11,222 bases of DNA, from NCBI GenBank assembly GCA_015501055.1, contig JADNYV010000987.1:1-11222 (forward strand), read 5' to 3'. How positions within the stretch are numbered: the stretch's first letter is position 1; every line of letters starts with the position of its first letter. Source of the stretch: Mucidula mucida (Eukaryota; Basidiomycota; Agaricomycetes; Agaricales; Physalacriaceae). Shown here one piece after another: positions 1-9,698 of the stretch. The notes beneath the pieces are model-generated. The model ran no database searches, had not been told where the DNA came from, and was given only the letters and a program-made list of their open reading frames with translations. A program made the translations under genes and the position numbers.

Positions 1-309
1 CCATCACCTTCTCCTCCGTCGCTTCTCTCTCTCTCCGCTCCGGCATCCATGCTCTCAAAATTCCACTGCTCTCGACACGTCATCCTCTCTTAGCCGTTGT
101 GCGATCCACTCGGGCGTATTTGGCTCAATCTTTCTTTCGCAGGTTTTGGTGGTAAAGTCGTCGATGATATTTTAGATGTTTCAGTACCCGTACTGTAAAT
201 AGATCTGCATCTGACGACCTTTCCTTGATGACTGCTCCGGCAGGACTGCGTCTACTGCGGGAGCTTCGCAAAACCCAACTTTCGGCCAGCTTTCTTCTTC
301 TCCTCGTCA
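1..309 (-). pseudogene. Degenerate start of Ty3/gypsy pol (gag-pol junction)
   Basis: This stretch lies directly downstream, in the minus-strand sense, of the gag stop and holds coding-like fragments in different frames. A lysine-rich piece (DEEKKKAGRKLGFAKLPQ) follows the gag stop at about 255-308. A second piece (PNTPEWIAQRLREDDVSR, about 65-118) lies in another frame. No protease active-site triplet or reverse transcriptase motif is visible, so only the linker before the protease is likely present and the rest of pol lies beyond base 1. The assignment rests on position after gag and on coding-like composition. The plus strand shows nothing better. Confidence 0.35.
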
Positions 310-1170
310 TTATCTGGTCCATAAACCCGAATCGTCTGGGGTCAACCCTTTCGGACAGAACCTGCTGACGTGGCCGTGTTCGCACAGCTGAAGCAAAGTC
401 CTCTTGACGTGCGTTGTCGATGTCCATCGGTCTGCCGGCTCCTCCATAGGTAACGCCGGTGGCATCTCGTCGTGTGGTCGGCATCGGGGGTGGGTTCGTA
501 GGATTGGCTCTCGATGTAGCCGCCTGCGGAGCTAGGGGCCGGGCCTGCATGCCGGACCTCTTGCTCGCCGCCGCCTTCTCCATAGCTGATCGATCTGAAT
601 GATCTGTGCCTTCCAATCCTTGTACTTCTTTGGCAACCCATCTCGGCTGCCGTAGATCTGGTCGATGATCTTCTCGTTGACATTGGTCTCGAGAAGTCGC
701 ACGACAAATGCATCATCCTTTGAGTATTCGCCTGAGTAAGCAGGACCTCGAACTTCTGAAAGAAATCTTGAGCGGTGTCTTGCCCCTGGCGCAACCGTTC
801 GATCTGATCTTGCGCATCTCGCGCGAGGTTGGAGTCCACAAATCGCTCCTTCAAGTTCTCCTTGAACTCCAGTCCAAGAGACTGTCCATTCCTCTTCTTC
901 CTCGTCGAAGTTCTGGTCCGAGTAGTTCTGGACCCATGCATCAACGTGATCTCCTCGGATGTAGAGAGAACAACATCGATCCTTTCGGAGTCCGATGTGA
1001 GGTTGTTCTTCTTGTCACGGATGTATGTGAACATCGATCGCCACCAGCTCTTGTACTTGGACTTGTCCCCGTCATAGTCATAAGGCTTGTTGACAAGGGA
1101 TCGGCCTTTGGTTTCGTCATTGGCGTGATGACGGTGTGTGATGAGCGGCTTCGGGTGCTTTGTTGGACAT
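310..1170 (-). pseudogene. Ty3/gypsy retrotransposon gag, frameshifted
   Basis: Gag packages retrotransposon RNA into virus-like particles. Reading the minus strand from an ATG at 1170, the order is that of gypsy gag. A tryptophan-rich motif (YKSWWRSMFTYIRDKKNN) comes first, then a capsid-like region (FKENLKERFVDSNLARDA; IERLRQGQDTAQDFFQKF) and a segment around 600-720 (VVRLLETNVNEKIIDQIY). A Pro/Arg linker follows, then a CCHC zinc knuckle near 360-400. The frame changes near 1120, near 726, within 500-590, near 397 and near 382. The last break splits the knuckle: Cys-Phe-Ser-Cys is in one frame and His plus the final Cys in another. The frame holding the second half of the knuckle ends at a TAA at 310-312. 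As written the element cannot make Gag. Whether this is decay or base-run miscalling is open (see findings). Confidence 0.8.
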
Positions 1171-1739
1171 GATGGATCGGGGTGATGGATCGGAGAGTGA
1201 AAGGGTGAAAGTGGGGATATGGGTGATGCGGATTTGGATGAAACGGGTGAGGGATAGAGGTTTGGATGAATAGGAGGGATCGCCTAGATCTGAAATAGAA
1301 TCCAGGACTTGGTAGGGTGGGGAATGATGATGTGTATCGTAAGGTAAGTAAAGTAGGTAGTATTGTAACTGTCTACGCTATTTTACGACTACTGACTACG
1401 TATCTACGGAGCCCAAGAGCTCGTCACAAGTTCGCAATTGCCCAGCCGACGTCCCTTGTGAGGTAGCGAAGTTTCCTGGAACGGGGTTGACCCGTAAACA
1501 GCGCCCACTGAAGTGCAACTGCCAAAAGTTCGTTCTCGTGAGAGCGGCTACTTCCAGCACCCGAGGCAGTTATCTCTAACTGTTAGCCGGCGCTACTGGG
1601 ACCAATACACACGTATGCGGACGTGCGCTGGAATTAGGAATCCGTCGATCTGTAAACAGGAAAGGGAATGGGGAATGTGCGATGATCAAACAGCGAAGTG
1701 CTGATCGACGATCAGGGATGTGTGGTAGGTGGTAGAAAG
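1171..1739 (-). other. Retrotransposon 5' leader between primer site and gag
   Basis: This 569-bp stretch separates the candidate primer-binding site from the gag ATG and has no convincing coding frame. The part nearest gag (about 1171-1330) is pyrimidine-rich in the sense direction with repeated CCATC/ATCC steps. A perfect 15-bp palindrome, CTGATCG-A-CGATCAG, lies at 1701-1715, about 25 nt inside the primer site. Such palindromes in retroelement leaders can act in RNA dimerisation, but that role is only inference here. A 63-codon open frame on the plus strand at 1513-1704 has no recognisable content. Confidence 0.4.
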
Positions 1740-1751
1740 TAGTTCCGATCT
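1740..1751 (-). other. Candidate self-priming primer-binding site
   Basis: The 12 bases AGATCGGAACTA (minus-strand sense) start 2 nt after the CA end of the candidate LTR. They are perfectly complementary to TAGTTCCGATCT at 1868-1857. That copy begins about 32 nt downstream of a TATATAAG box, where transcription would be expected to start. In Tf1 of fission yeast and related elements, the first 11 or so bases of the RNA fold back on the primer site and prime reverse transcription without a tRNA. The geometry here matches that arrangement. No sequence complementary to a tRNA 3' end (TGG...) was found next to the LTR. The transcription start is inferred, not known. Confidence 0.5.
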
Positions 1752-1753
1752 TC

Positions 1754-2277
1754 TGTTAGCGACTGACTAAGCCACGAGACTCAACCAGGTACCACAGCAA
1801 GAACTAAGGAAGAAAGGTTGCGTTCGTAAGACTAGGCTAGGCCAGGTGTATAAACGAGATCGGAACTAAAGTACAATGATACTACACTACTGCTTATATA
1901 CTAGTAAGTCTGTGTTTGAGACTCCTTGTCCATACGCGTTTCCACTAGGGATGCTCCACGCCCTTGACCCAGTGTTGTATGCTACTAGTCCGTGAAACCA
2001 TTAAATACGAGTGGTAACTGCATGTAAGTAATAATACTGAAACGACCATGTGTGCTACGAGTGTCGGCGGTGTGTATACAATAGGGAGTCCATGAGGTAT
2101 CGGCATGTATGATGTCATCCATGTGTTGGCGTGTGTCCACATGAGTACGGCTTCGGTAATGAAAAGGAGTATGATCGGTGACGAAACAGATGATGAAACG
2201 GTCCGTTGGTTGATAAGACAAGGCCCCCATAAGATATGATAAGATGTGAAAGTGTGAAAATATGGCAATTCATAACA
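1754..2277 (-). repeat. Candidate 5' LTR of the Ty3/gypsy element
   Basis: The proposed LTR is 524 bp and, in the minus-strand sense, starts TGTTA and ends TAACA, a perfect 5-bp inverted terminal repeat with the usual TG...CA. It contains a TATATAAG box at 1893-1900. This gives U3 of about 410 bp and R plus U5 of about 115 bp. The inner edge is supported by the self-complementary primer site 2 nt away. The outer edge (2277) rests only on the terminal repeat. The 3' LTR is outside the window, so identity between LTRs and the target-site duplication cannot be checked. A rival pair of ends (TGTAT/ATACA, 1333-2080) was judged weaker. Confidence 0.5.
1893..1900 (-). promoter_or_regulatory. TATA box of the LTR promoter
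   Basis: TATATAAG on the minus strand lies within the candidate LTR and points toward gag. A start about 30 nt downstream would put the RNA 5' end at about 1868-1870, exactly where the 12-nt sequence complementary to the primer site begins. Confidence 0.5.
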
Positions 2278-3309
2278 CCACGGACGCAAAGACGATGCCA
2301 TACTTGCTTCAGGCAACTGCACAAGACATCAGACATTATAATACCTACCTTGCTATGCATCTCTCTGCCATGAGACGAAATGCTTAATAGGGCACTCGGA
2401 TATAGACCGCTGCGATCCATCCGGCTACTTCTAGTCGCATAATAGTCCCGCCACCTGTACAAAGTCCTGACTATGGATGCGGACTTCCGATTGCAGTCAT
2501 CGGGTAGGGCGGGCAAGATACTAAAGGTTTTAACTGAAATCGGTTGATATTAATGGTAGAAATTGGTCCCAATTTCAGTTAGCAGAAGCTAACCAACGAG
2601 ATGTTCTTTGTCATGCCTCGTTCAGTTAGCTCCGCTCCTTCTGGCGCTTGATACATGTGTGCTGTACCGTGATAGTTGGTATCTTATGCCACCACTTTTT
2701 GAATGAAGATGTAGTGATTGACTATGAGCTCCCCTCAGCCCCTTGAAATTTTGACCATATCCAGGTAACTTGTGTGTTAATTTACCTTGGCCATGAGCGC
2801 ACCTTCAAAACTTATCTGATTCAGGACTGAGTGATGAACGAATGATCTAAATGTAATCTACACATTGAAGTAGCATGGCAGAACACGCTTGTTTATATTA
2901 AAATAAGTCAACGTCATGATATGCTTTTGCGCGTGTGGGCTTCATTGTGGACCATGCTTCCCAACATTACCGTTCCCGTTGGATTTTCAACGCGGTCTAT
3001 CTCGTTCAACCGTCCTTTGCCAGTAGCGTCCAGTTGCGCGGAAAGAGAATACCGGAGCTATCGCAGCTTTGATCTCGTAAACGATCATTTATCGTGAGAA
3101 CTTATTCCTTCCAACACGTTCTTGAAGATCAACGTAATTCTACACGCGACCTTCATTTATACTTATACCACAATCCTCTTCACGGCATTCACCTCACTGC
3201 TGGCCGGTTTTCTCAACAGAGCGGTGAATACTTTACTGCTGAACACGGAACTCAAGCGTGTTGACCTGTTTCCACGCTCTGTGTCCGTCAAAGTACTTGA
3301 ACCGCAAAC
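2278..3309. other. Intergenic region with short repeats, no gene seen
   Basis: This 1-kb AT-richer stretch lies between the retrotransposon edge and the first plus-strand gene. No open frame has recognisable content; the longer minus-strand frames at 1945-2516 run across the proposed LTR end and look spurious. It holds the inverted repeats at 2531-2593 and a direct repeat of TTCAGTTAGC at 2574-2583 and 2621-2630. The promoter of the 3310 gene should lie in the last few hundred bases, but no clear TATA box at a fixed distance was recognised. Confidence 0.5.
2531..2593. repeat. Nested inverted repeats
   Basis: TAACTGAAATCGG at 2531-2543 is the inverse of CCAATTTCAGTTA at 2569-2581 with one mismatch, giving a 13-bp stem around a 25-nt loop. 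The right arm overlaps a second perfect hairpin, GTTAGC-AGAA-GCTAAC at 2578-2593. The two stems cannot form at once. This may be the scar or end of a small inverted-repeat element; no target duplication was identified. Confidence 0.55.
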
Positions 3310-4649
3310 ATGGGCATGTTCTCTACGCTCCGAAGTTTCCTGTCCTCCATCATGACACGCACCCCCCAGGATACATCTGCGCCTCGTCCTGCCCCACGCA
3401 ACAATTACCTCTTCTCTAGTAGCGTCGTCGTAGGCGGCCACCCTGGCCAACTTCTAGAGATCTTCCGCCGCGAGTGCGAGCGCCTTGGTGTCGACCTCTC
3501 CCTCGAGAACAGAGTCACCAAAATCGAATATTGCAAAGCTCCGGAGGCCCCATACCACGAGTTTATGATGGTATATGTCGCCTGGGTCACTCCCGACGGG
3601 CAGCTGTCTGACGAGCATCGATGCTTGATCTCAGCGGAGCGCTTCTCCAAGCAGCCCCCTGGGTACGAGGACATCGGCGCATTACAGGCCCGCGCCACCT
3701 CTGGCAGCGTCACCTCGACCAGTGCCGCTCCCGCCAGCGGCATCGTGTCTGAATCCACCTCCCAATCCCCATCTGTCCCCGTCGCCGATACAGCGGCCAC
3801 TACTAAGGGAACCCCACCCCGACGCCCCGAGGCCGGTGGTGGTGTGAAGGCGTCCCTCACGCGCTCTTCGCGCGATTCGTCAAGTTCTAGCTTGGAGACC
3901 GACGCTTGGGACGTCATCCGCATCAACCCCGCACCTCTCCGGGACGTCAAAAACAAGGCCACGCTCACGTTCCCGCCCAGCGCACGCTTCAACGTCGAGA
4001 GGCTGGCGTGCATTATGAACGTCGTGCACCAGGAAGCGCCCAGGTATAACCCTCTCGCGACCCAGTGCTACTGGTACGCAAGGTGTACGTGGGACATCAT
4101 CATCTCGATATGCGCCAAAGAGCCGGCCACCGAACCGCTTCACGATCATGAGTCGGATATGGAAAAGGGTATGATGGGGTACTGGGTGTACAAGTATACG
4201 GGGAAGTTTGCCTTGTTCCCAGAGACCATTCGTTCGCCGCAGTTGGTCAGGAAAGGCGCGAAAGGCCCGTTGCTGCTCAAATCAGAATCGTCGAGCGCTT
4301 TAGTTGAGAGATGCGAGACAGAGTGGGCATATTGGGAGAAAGCGTTCAAGGAGAGTAGTCAGGTAGGAGTTTCCCCGTTGAAGCCCTTTTTTGTTTGCTA
4401 ATCGTCAATTATCAGTTACGTCGCAAAAGGGAGGAACATATCGCGCAGATGCAAGCTCAGCTCAGTCAGAAGGATGAAGATTTGGCGAAAAGAGATGAAG
4501 ATTTGGCGAAAAGAGATGAAGATTTGGCCAAGAAGGACGAATTTTTGGCGGAGGCTCTAGCCGATAAGGCGGCGGCTCTGGCTGATAAGGCTGACGCTTT
4601 CGCTAGGATCGCTGCACTAGAAGCTCAACTCGCAGCACAATCCCATTAG
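3310..4649 (+). CDS. Unrecognised protein with C-terminal heptad coiled coil, 2 exons
   Basis: Exons are 3310-4362 and 4416-4649, giving 428 residues. The 53-bp phase-0 intron has a GTAGGA donor, a GCTAATC branch-like site and a TATCAG acceptor. The start ATG has A at -3 and G at +4; a second in-frame ATG follows two codons later. Residues about 30-115 form a compact first region (HPGQLLEIFRRECERLGVDL; YHEFMMVYVAWVTPDGQL). A Ser/Thr/Pro/Ala-rich disordered linker covers about 120-200. A second folded region (about 205-345) carries YNPLATQCYWYARCTWDIII. The last 77 residues are a charged coiled coil with 7-residue repeats (KDEDLAK, RDEDLAK). The linker plus Cys-Tyr-Trp core recalls expanded families of unknown function in mushrooms, but I cannot name a domain. 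No signal peptide or membrane segment is evident. There are no frame breaks. Confidence 0.8.
4473..4598 (+). repeat. 21-bp tandem repeats encoding coiled-coil heptads
   Basis: A 21-bp unit (GATGAAGATTTGGCGAAAAG plus A) occurs identically at 4473-4493 and 4494-4514. It recurs with three changes at 4515-4535 and in diverged form at 4536-4556. A second 21-bp family follows at 4557-4577 and 4578-4598 (core GATAAGGC). Each unit is exactly one heptad of the encoded coiled coil, so copy changes keep both frame and helix register. Confidence 0.9.
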
Positions 4650-5138
4650 TCTCCCGATCTATTCACACTCAGAGTACTTACCTATGCTGTCTTCTGATGT
4701 CTATCTTGATTCTTTGTCAACAGTGTTTTTGCGACTATCATGACCACAACTGGATTGATACAAGTCTTGGAAACCCCGGGAGCCTCCGGAACACTGGGCT
4801 CTCAGCCTGAGTCGAAGATATCCAGCGAAATTGACTCTGCGTGGCGCGTGTCCGATTATCTACCGAGTACGCCCTGTCGACGCTCGTATCTTCGAATCAT
4901 ATGTGCTCAATTCACATCGCACTTGCTGAGAGCTTGGTTTGAGTACTTTCAAATTCCCATGAGTTGAATAAATGTCTGTGCAGATCCTCCTCTTTGACCT
5001 ATGCTGTTCTTCCTCTTGGCGAAGTCTTTCACAGCTACGTCGATCAACGTTGAACGTCTAACAAATTTGAAACATTTCACGGCTCTTGTGCGCATATAAA
5101 CTGGGATACAGACATCATGGACAGTCATTGTCAACACC
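4650..5138. other. Intergenic: 3' end of one gene, promoter of the next
   Basis: The 489 bp between two plus-strand genes should hold the 3' UTR of the coiled-coil gene and the promoter of the DUF6593-like gene. An open frame at 4740-4967 has no recognisable content and no intron or neighbour support. The only clear element is the TATA box at 5095-5100. Confidence 0.5.
5095..5100 (+). promoter_or_regulatory. TATA box of the DUF6593-like gene
   Basis: TATAAA, within CGCATATAAACTG, lies 44 bp upstream of the ATG at 5139. That is a workable distance for a gene with a short 5' UTR. Confidence 0.5.
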
Positions 5139-6079
5139 ATGGCCTACCACCCCTGCTACCTCCCCACCATGCGCTCATTCTTCTTTCAACAAGAGAAACA
5201 CTACAAATCCGGTTTTGTTCTAGACGACGATAATCATGTCGTTTACAAGCTATACGACCAAGATGATGATCACTTTTGGGGCGGCAGGTTTAAAGACAGA
5301 GTAAGTTTTTCCGCATTCGTTCCTCCATACAGACTAACGTTGGATTTGCAGCCTACTATAATCACACGCACGTCTGACAAAAAGTCTCTCGGGTCTATCA
5401 AGTTCTCGTGAGGCCACAAAACCGCCTTCAACGATCAAGTTGGGCTGTTTGGTAGGAAAGGGAAGAAGCTCACAGGGTGGGGAAATATACTTGATTCCGA
5501 GTAAGTCATTTCACGCCATCCCTAGTATTCGTTGACTCATCAGTTACTAGTATGGCCTTCGTTCTTCCTGGGGGAAGGAAATACGAATGGTGCACAGAAG
5601 ATTACGAAATGTTCACCCTCGTCGATTGGTGTGGCGTAAAGCGCGACATGTGGGAGACCCACGTCTACGAAACATTGCCCGAAGTTGCGGAGTTGCGGAT
5701 TCGCAAAGACGAGTATACCCAGCTGGATTTCAAAGTCAGAGACATAAGATTGCTGGAGGCGTGCGTAGTAACGTCAGTACCGTTTGCGCTCAGCGTGCAG
5801 CATAACTATAGTTAACCATGATGCAGGACCCTGATACTGGAGGATCTTCTCAAGGGAGCATGTCGTGGAATGAGTTCAGAAAAGAAAGACACTTACGCAT
5901 GGACCTTCATGAATGGAGTCGACACAGATCGAGACGATATTAGTCAGTCGAACGACGAGGGGAGTGAATACCGCACTCTGGAACACCAGCATCCCGAGGA
6001 CAAGATATGTCCACACTCAACTGCACCACCCAGTTACGCTCAGATATCCGATGGTCCTGATTCTACTGTGTCCGTGTAA
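5139..6079 (+). CDS. DUF6593-like (tubby-like fold) protein, 4 or 5 exons
   Basis: The ATG lies in a strong context (CAACACCATGGCC). Exons by consensus splice sites are 5139-5300, 5352-5500, 5551-5760 and 5827-6079, with introns of 51, 50 and 66 bp and matching phases. The second exon has an in-frame TGA at 5409-5411. Splicing a 48-bp GTGAGG...TAG intron (5408-5455) removes it and keeps frame, giving five exons and 241 residues; without it, reading through would give 257. The N-terminal half (YKSGFVLDDDNHVVYKLYD), then a GSIKF segment, then FVLPGGRKYEW resemble the beta-strand pattern of DUF6593 proteins, which are common in basidiomycetes and have no established function. The C-terminal tail (about 70 residues) is acidic and polar. 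The family call is from memory of the motif and is moderate; the exon structure is firmer. Confidence 0.65.
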
Positions 6080-6112
6080 AGTCGTTAGTCTATAAGTAGA
6101 TATTGAATAATG

Positions 6113-7698
6113 TTACTGTTGCCCGTCATATATGTAGCCGTTGAAGAGTGCGCAAGGCCACCACTGTATAACTCCACCTACTATCTGTCCTTCCTTGATC
6201 GCACAGGTAGGATCGTCTCTACAAACCTGACCATCTTGCTCGACGGCGTCAACCATCCCCTCTGCCAATGCAATAGTTATTTCCTCTTCCTTGGCAATAT
6301 CTGCTGTCGTTTTGGGTCCATTGAGCGTTAAGTACCCAGATAAACGAGCCGAAAAGGCCACATGGGAATATGGTGGTGTGTGCAAAACTGTCAGCCCAGA
6401 AGGAAGCCGTCGCGACTGGATGGTGGGGACAGTGACCTGGGGGAGATTAGGCAGGACTTGAAGGAACGTGGACGGCGGTATCAAAGCTACGCCACGAGCA
6501 CGATTCCAGCCACCCCACACTTCATCTAGCGCGATGATTCCTCGGCCCTTCATGACAGTTTGTAAAACGCGTGCTAATTCGCGCGCTAGTTGATTCATCC
6601 ATTCACGCTCATCTCGCATCATATCGAGGGTCACTGGCGCGTTGTCCATCTGCAGACCAAGTTGCGAAAGAGATGAGCGGATGAACGTAGCTTCTTCTGG
6701 CTCAGATGAGTTGTTGGCAGAGCTGGCAGTCAGGCGTTCATTCAAGTCGGCCGCCAGCTTGACCATGTCCTTGGCTTTCAACATTAAGGCTTCCAAGTCA
6801 TGCAAAGCATCCTTCATGTCGGATTCCAAGCCCTGATTGGAGCTCTCGACAGTTTGCATGATGCCGGCTACAGGAAGGTGAGCCTTGGTATATGTCGCGA
6901 AAGTCACACGACTTACAAATTCCAGAGCCAGAGGGCAGCGGGTCGTTTGATATGCGTCTCGGTCTGTACATGAGTCAGGACAGCGTAAAAGTGCAGAAAA
7001 GATCACGCACCTCCCATGCCTTGGTCTTGAGACACGCCTTGAGCACAGAATACAGCGCTTTATCTCCGCCTTACGAAAGCTGAGCTTGATGAGGATGCTT
7101 TGGTGCGAGAGGTATCGGCAACTCGGTCGTGCAGATCTCGCAGCTGCTTCTTGAACGGTCGTTTATGAAGGTACAGGCAGGACAAGCGAAACCGTCTGTT
7201 TCTGGGGGAACAGGAGTAGATGGTTTGGAAGGCTCAGATTGGCGCTGTACACCACACAACGTGCATACGCGAGAAACAGATAACGTGGCGCCCCGACGAT
7301 TACGTTGACCGCAGACATGGCATACCCAGCTGTCTGCTTCGTCGTTGTCGGATGGTAGTGGCGTCTCTGAATCGAGATGGAGGGTGACCTTTGGCGACGA
7401 CGTGAATAGCCCGGCGTAATACTCTGTCTGTGTTATAAGCGAGAGATCCAGGCAAAAGAATTGGTCTGGTTATCGGTGAAGAACAGGCGATGGGACGATA
7501 CGTGTATGGTACCCGATTGGTGATTCATTGCTTTGTACTGCCTGCGCATTATCAGCGTGAATTATCGCGAAAAGTGTATGCCTTACCCATCGTAGATACC
7601 AACACCAAATTGGGAGGTAAATAGTCGTTCATCGGCGTAGAGCAACGCGGGACGGGGATGGTGGAGTCGATGGCTTTGGTGTATCGTTTGAGCGCCAT
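6113..7698 (-). CDS. VPS36: VPS36, ESCRT-II subunit (frame breaks in 5' half)
   Basis: Vps36 joins Vps22 and Vps25 in ESCRT-II, which sorts ubiquitinated membrane proteins into multivesicular endosomes. Its GLUE domain binds phosphoinositide and ubiquitin. Exons on the minus strand are 7587-7698, 7011-7541, 6917-6963 and 6113-6867, with introns of 45, 47 and 49 bp. The start (MALKRYTKAIDSTIPV) and HQSGTIHVSSHRLFF belong to GLUE. Two NZF-type zinc fingers interrupt it: Cys pairs around 7240-7325, and CPACTFINDRSRSSCEIC near 7140-7195. KALYSVLKACLKTKAWE then begins the helical core. The last exon (252 codons, unbroken) holds the winged helices, including DEVWGGWNRARGVALIPPS. Frame breaks occur near 7650 (CCC run), 7455 (TTTT run), 7080-7110, 7069 (GG) and in the 47-nt third exon. 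Repaired length is about 483 residues. The stop is 33 bp from that of the convergent neighbour. Confidence 0.9.
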
Positions 7699-7904
7699 GA
7701 GGGAAACGTAACATAGACATTGTCACCCTTGCCGATATATCAGCCAGAGTAAAGCGTGCCGTACCACACATACGATAACTAGACGCTCATCGTGGTACAA
7801 GTTCAAGTCATGGCCTTATGTAACGATCGCGACCGTGTAGTGAACCGTTTTAACAGCATTTAGATACAGAATACATTTACACCGCGTCTACATACAGCGT
7901 CTAC
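7699..7904 (-). other. VPS36 promoter and MET17 3' end
   Basis: A 206-bp gap between two genes in the same orientation. It must carry the MET17 3' UTR and the VPS36 promoter. No distinct TATA box or terminator was recognised. Confidence 0.4.
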
Positions 7905-9571
<1,667 letters not shown>

Positions 9572-9609
9572 GATGGGAGCTGATATCGATAAGGTTTGGA
9601 TCCAAGCGC

Positions 9610-9618
9610 CTTTTTATC
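9610..9618 (-). promoter_or_regulatory. TATA-like element of MET17
   Basis: GATAAAAAG on the minus strand ends 39 bp before the ATG at 9571. It is the best TATA-like match close to the gene, although the first base departs from the consensus. Confidence 0.35.
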
Positions 9619-9692
9619 TGCTTTAAAGGCAAAAATGTGCAACATTCTCACTAGAATGGCGTGCTTGTTCACAGACGCGACGCAAGTGATAC

Positions 9693-9698
9693 CACGTG
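9693..9698. promoter_or_regulatory. CACGTG box upstream of MET17
   Basis: CACGTG sits within ACCACGTGGGT, 122 bp upstream of the MET17 ATG. In Saccharomyces, Cbf1 binds CACGTG in promoters of sulfur genes including MET25/MET17, recruiting Met4. The position next to a MET17 orthologue makes the same kind of control plausible here. A six-base palindrome also occurs by chance, so the link is inference. Confidence 0.45.

Noticed and set aside
382..398. Programmed ribosomal frameshift in gag
   Set aside because: Two shifts lie within 20 nt inside the zinc knuckle, and others are spread through gag. A programmed site would be single, at the gag-pol border, with a slippery heptamer.
1333..2080. Alternative LTR ends TGTAT/ATACA giving a 748-bp LTR
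   Set aside because: The inner end has no primer-binding site beside it, whereas 1754 has a 12-nt site matching the predicted RNA 5' end. Kept only as a fallback until a second LTR can be compared.
1945..2516. Overlapping minus-strand open frames of 81-133 codons
   Set aside because: They cross the proposed LTR edge, have no recognisable domain, and overlap each other in different frames. Likely chance.
4740..4967. 75-codon plus-strand open frame between two genes
   Set aside because: No domain, no splice or promoter support, and it lies where a 3' UTR and promoter are expected.
5409..5411. TGA as a selenocysteine codon or programmed readthrough
   Set aside because: Selenoproteins are not expected in basidiomycetes, no selenocysteine structure was seen, and the context is not a known leaky-stop motif. 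Splicing or mutation explains it more simply.
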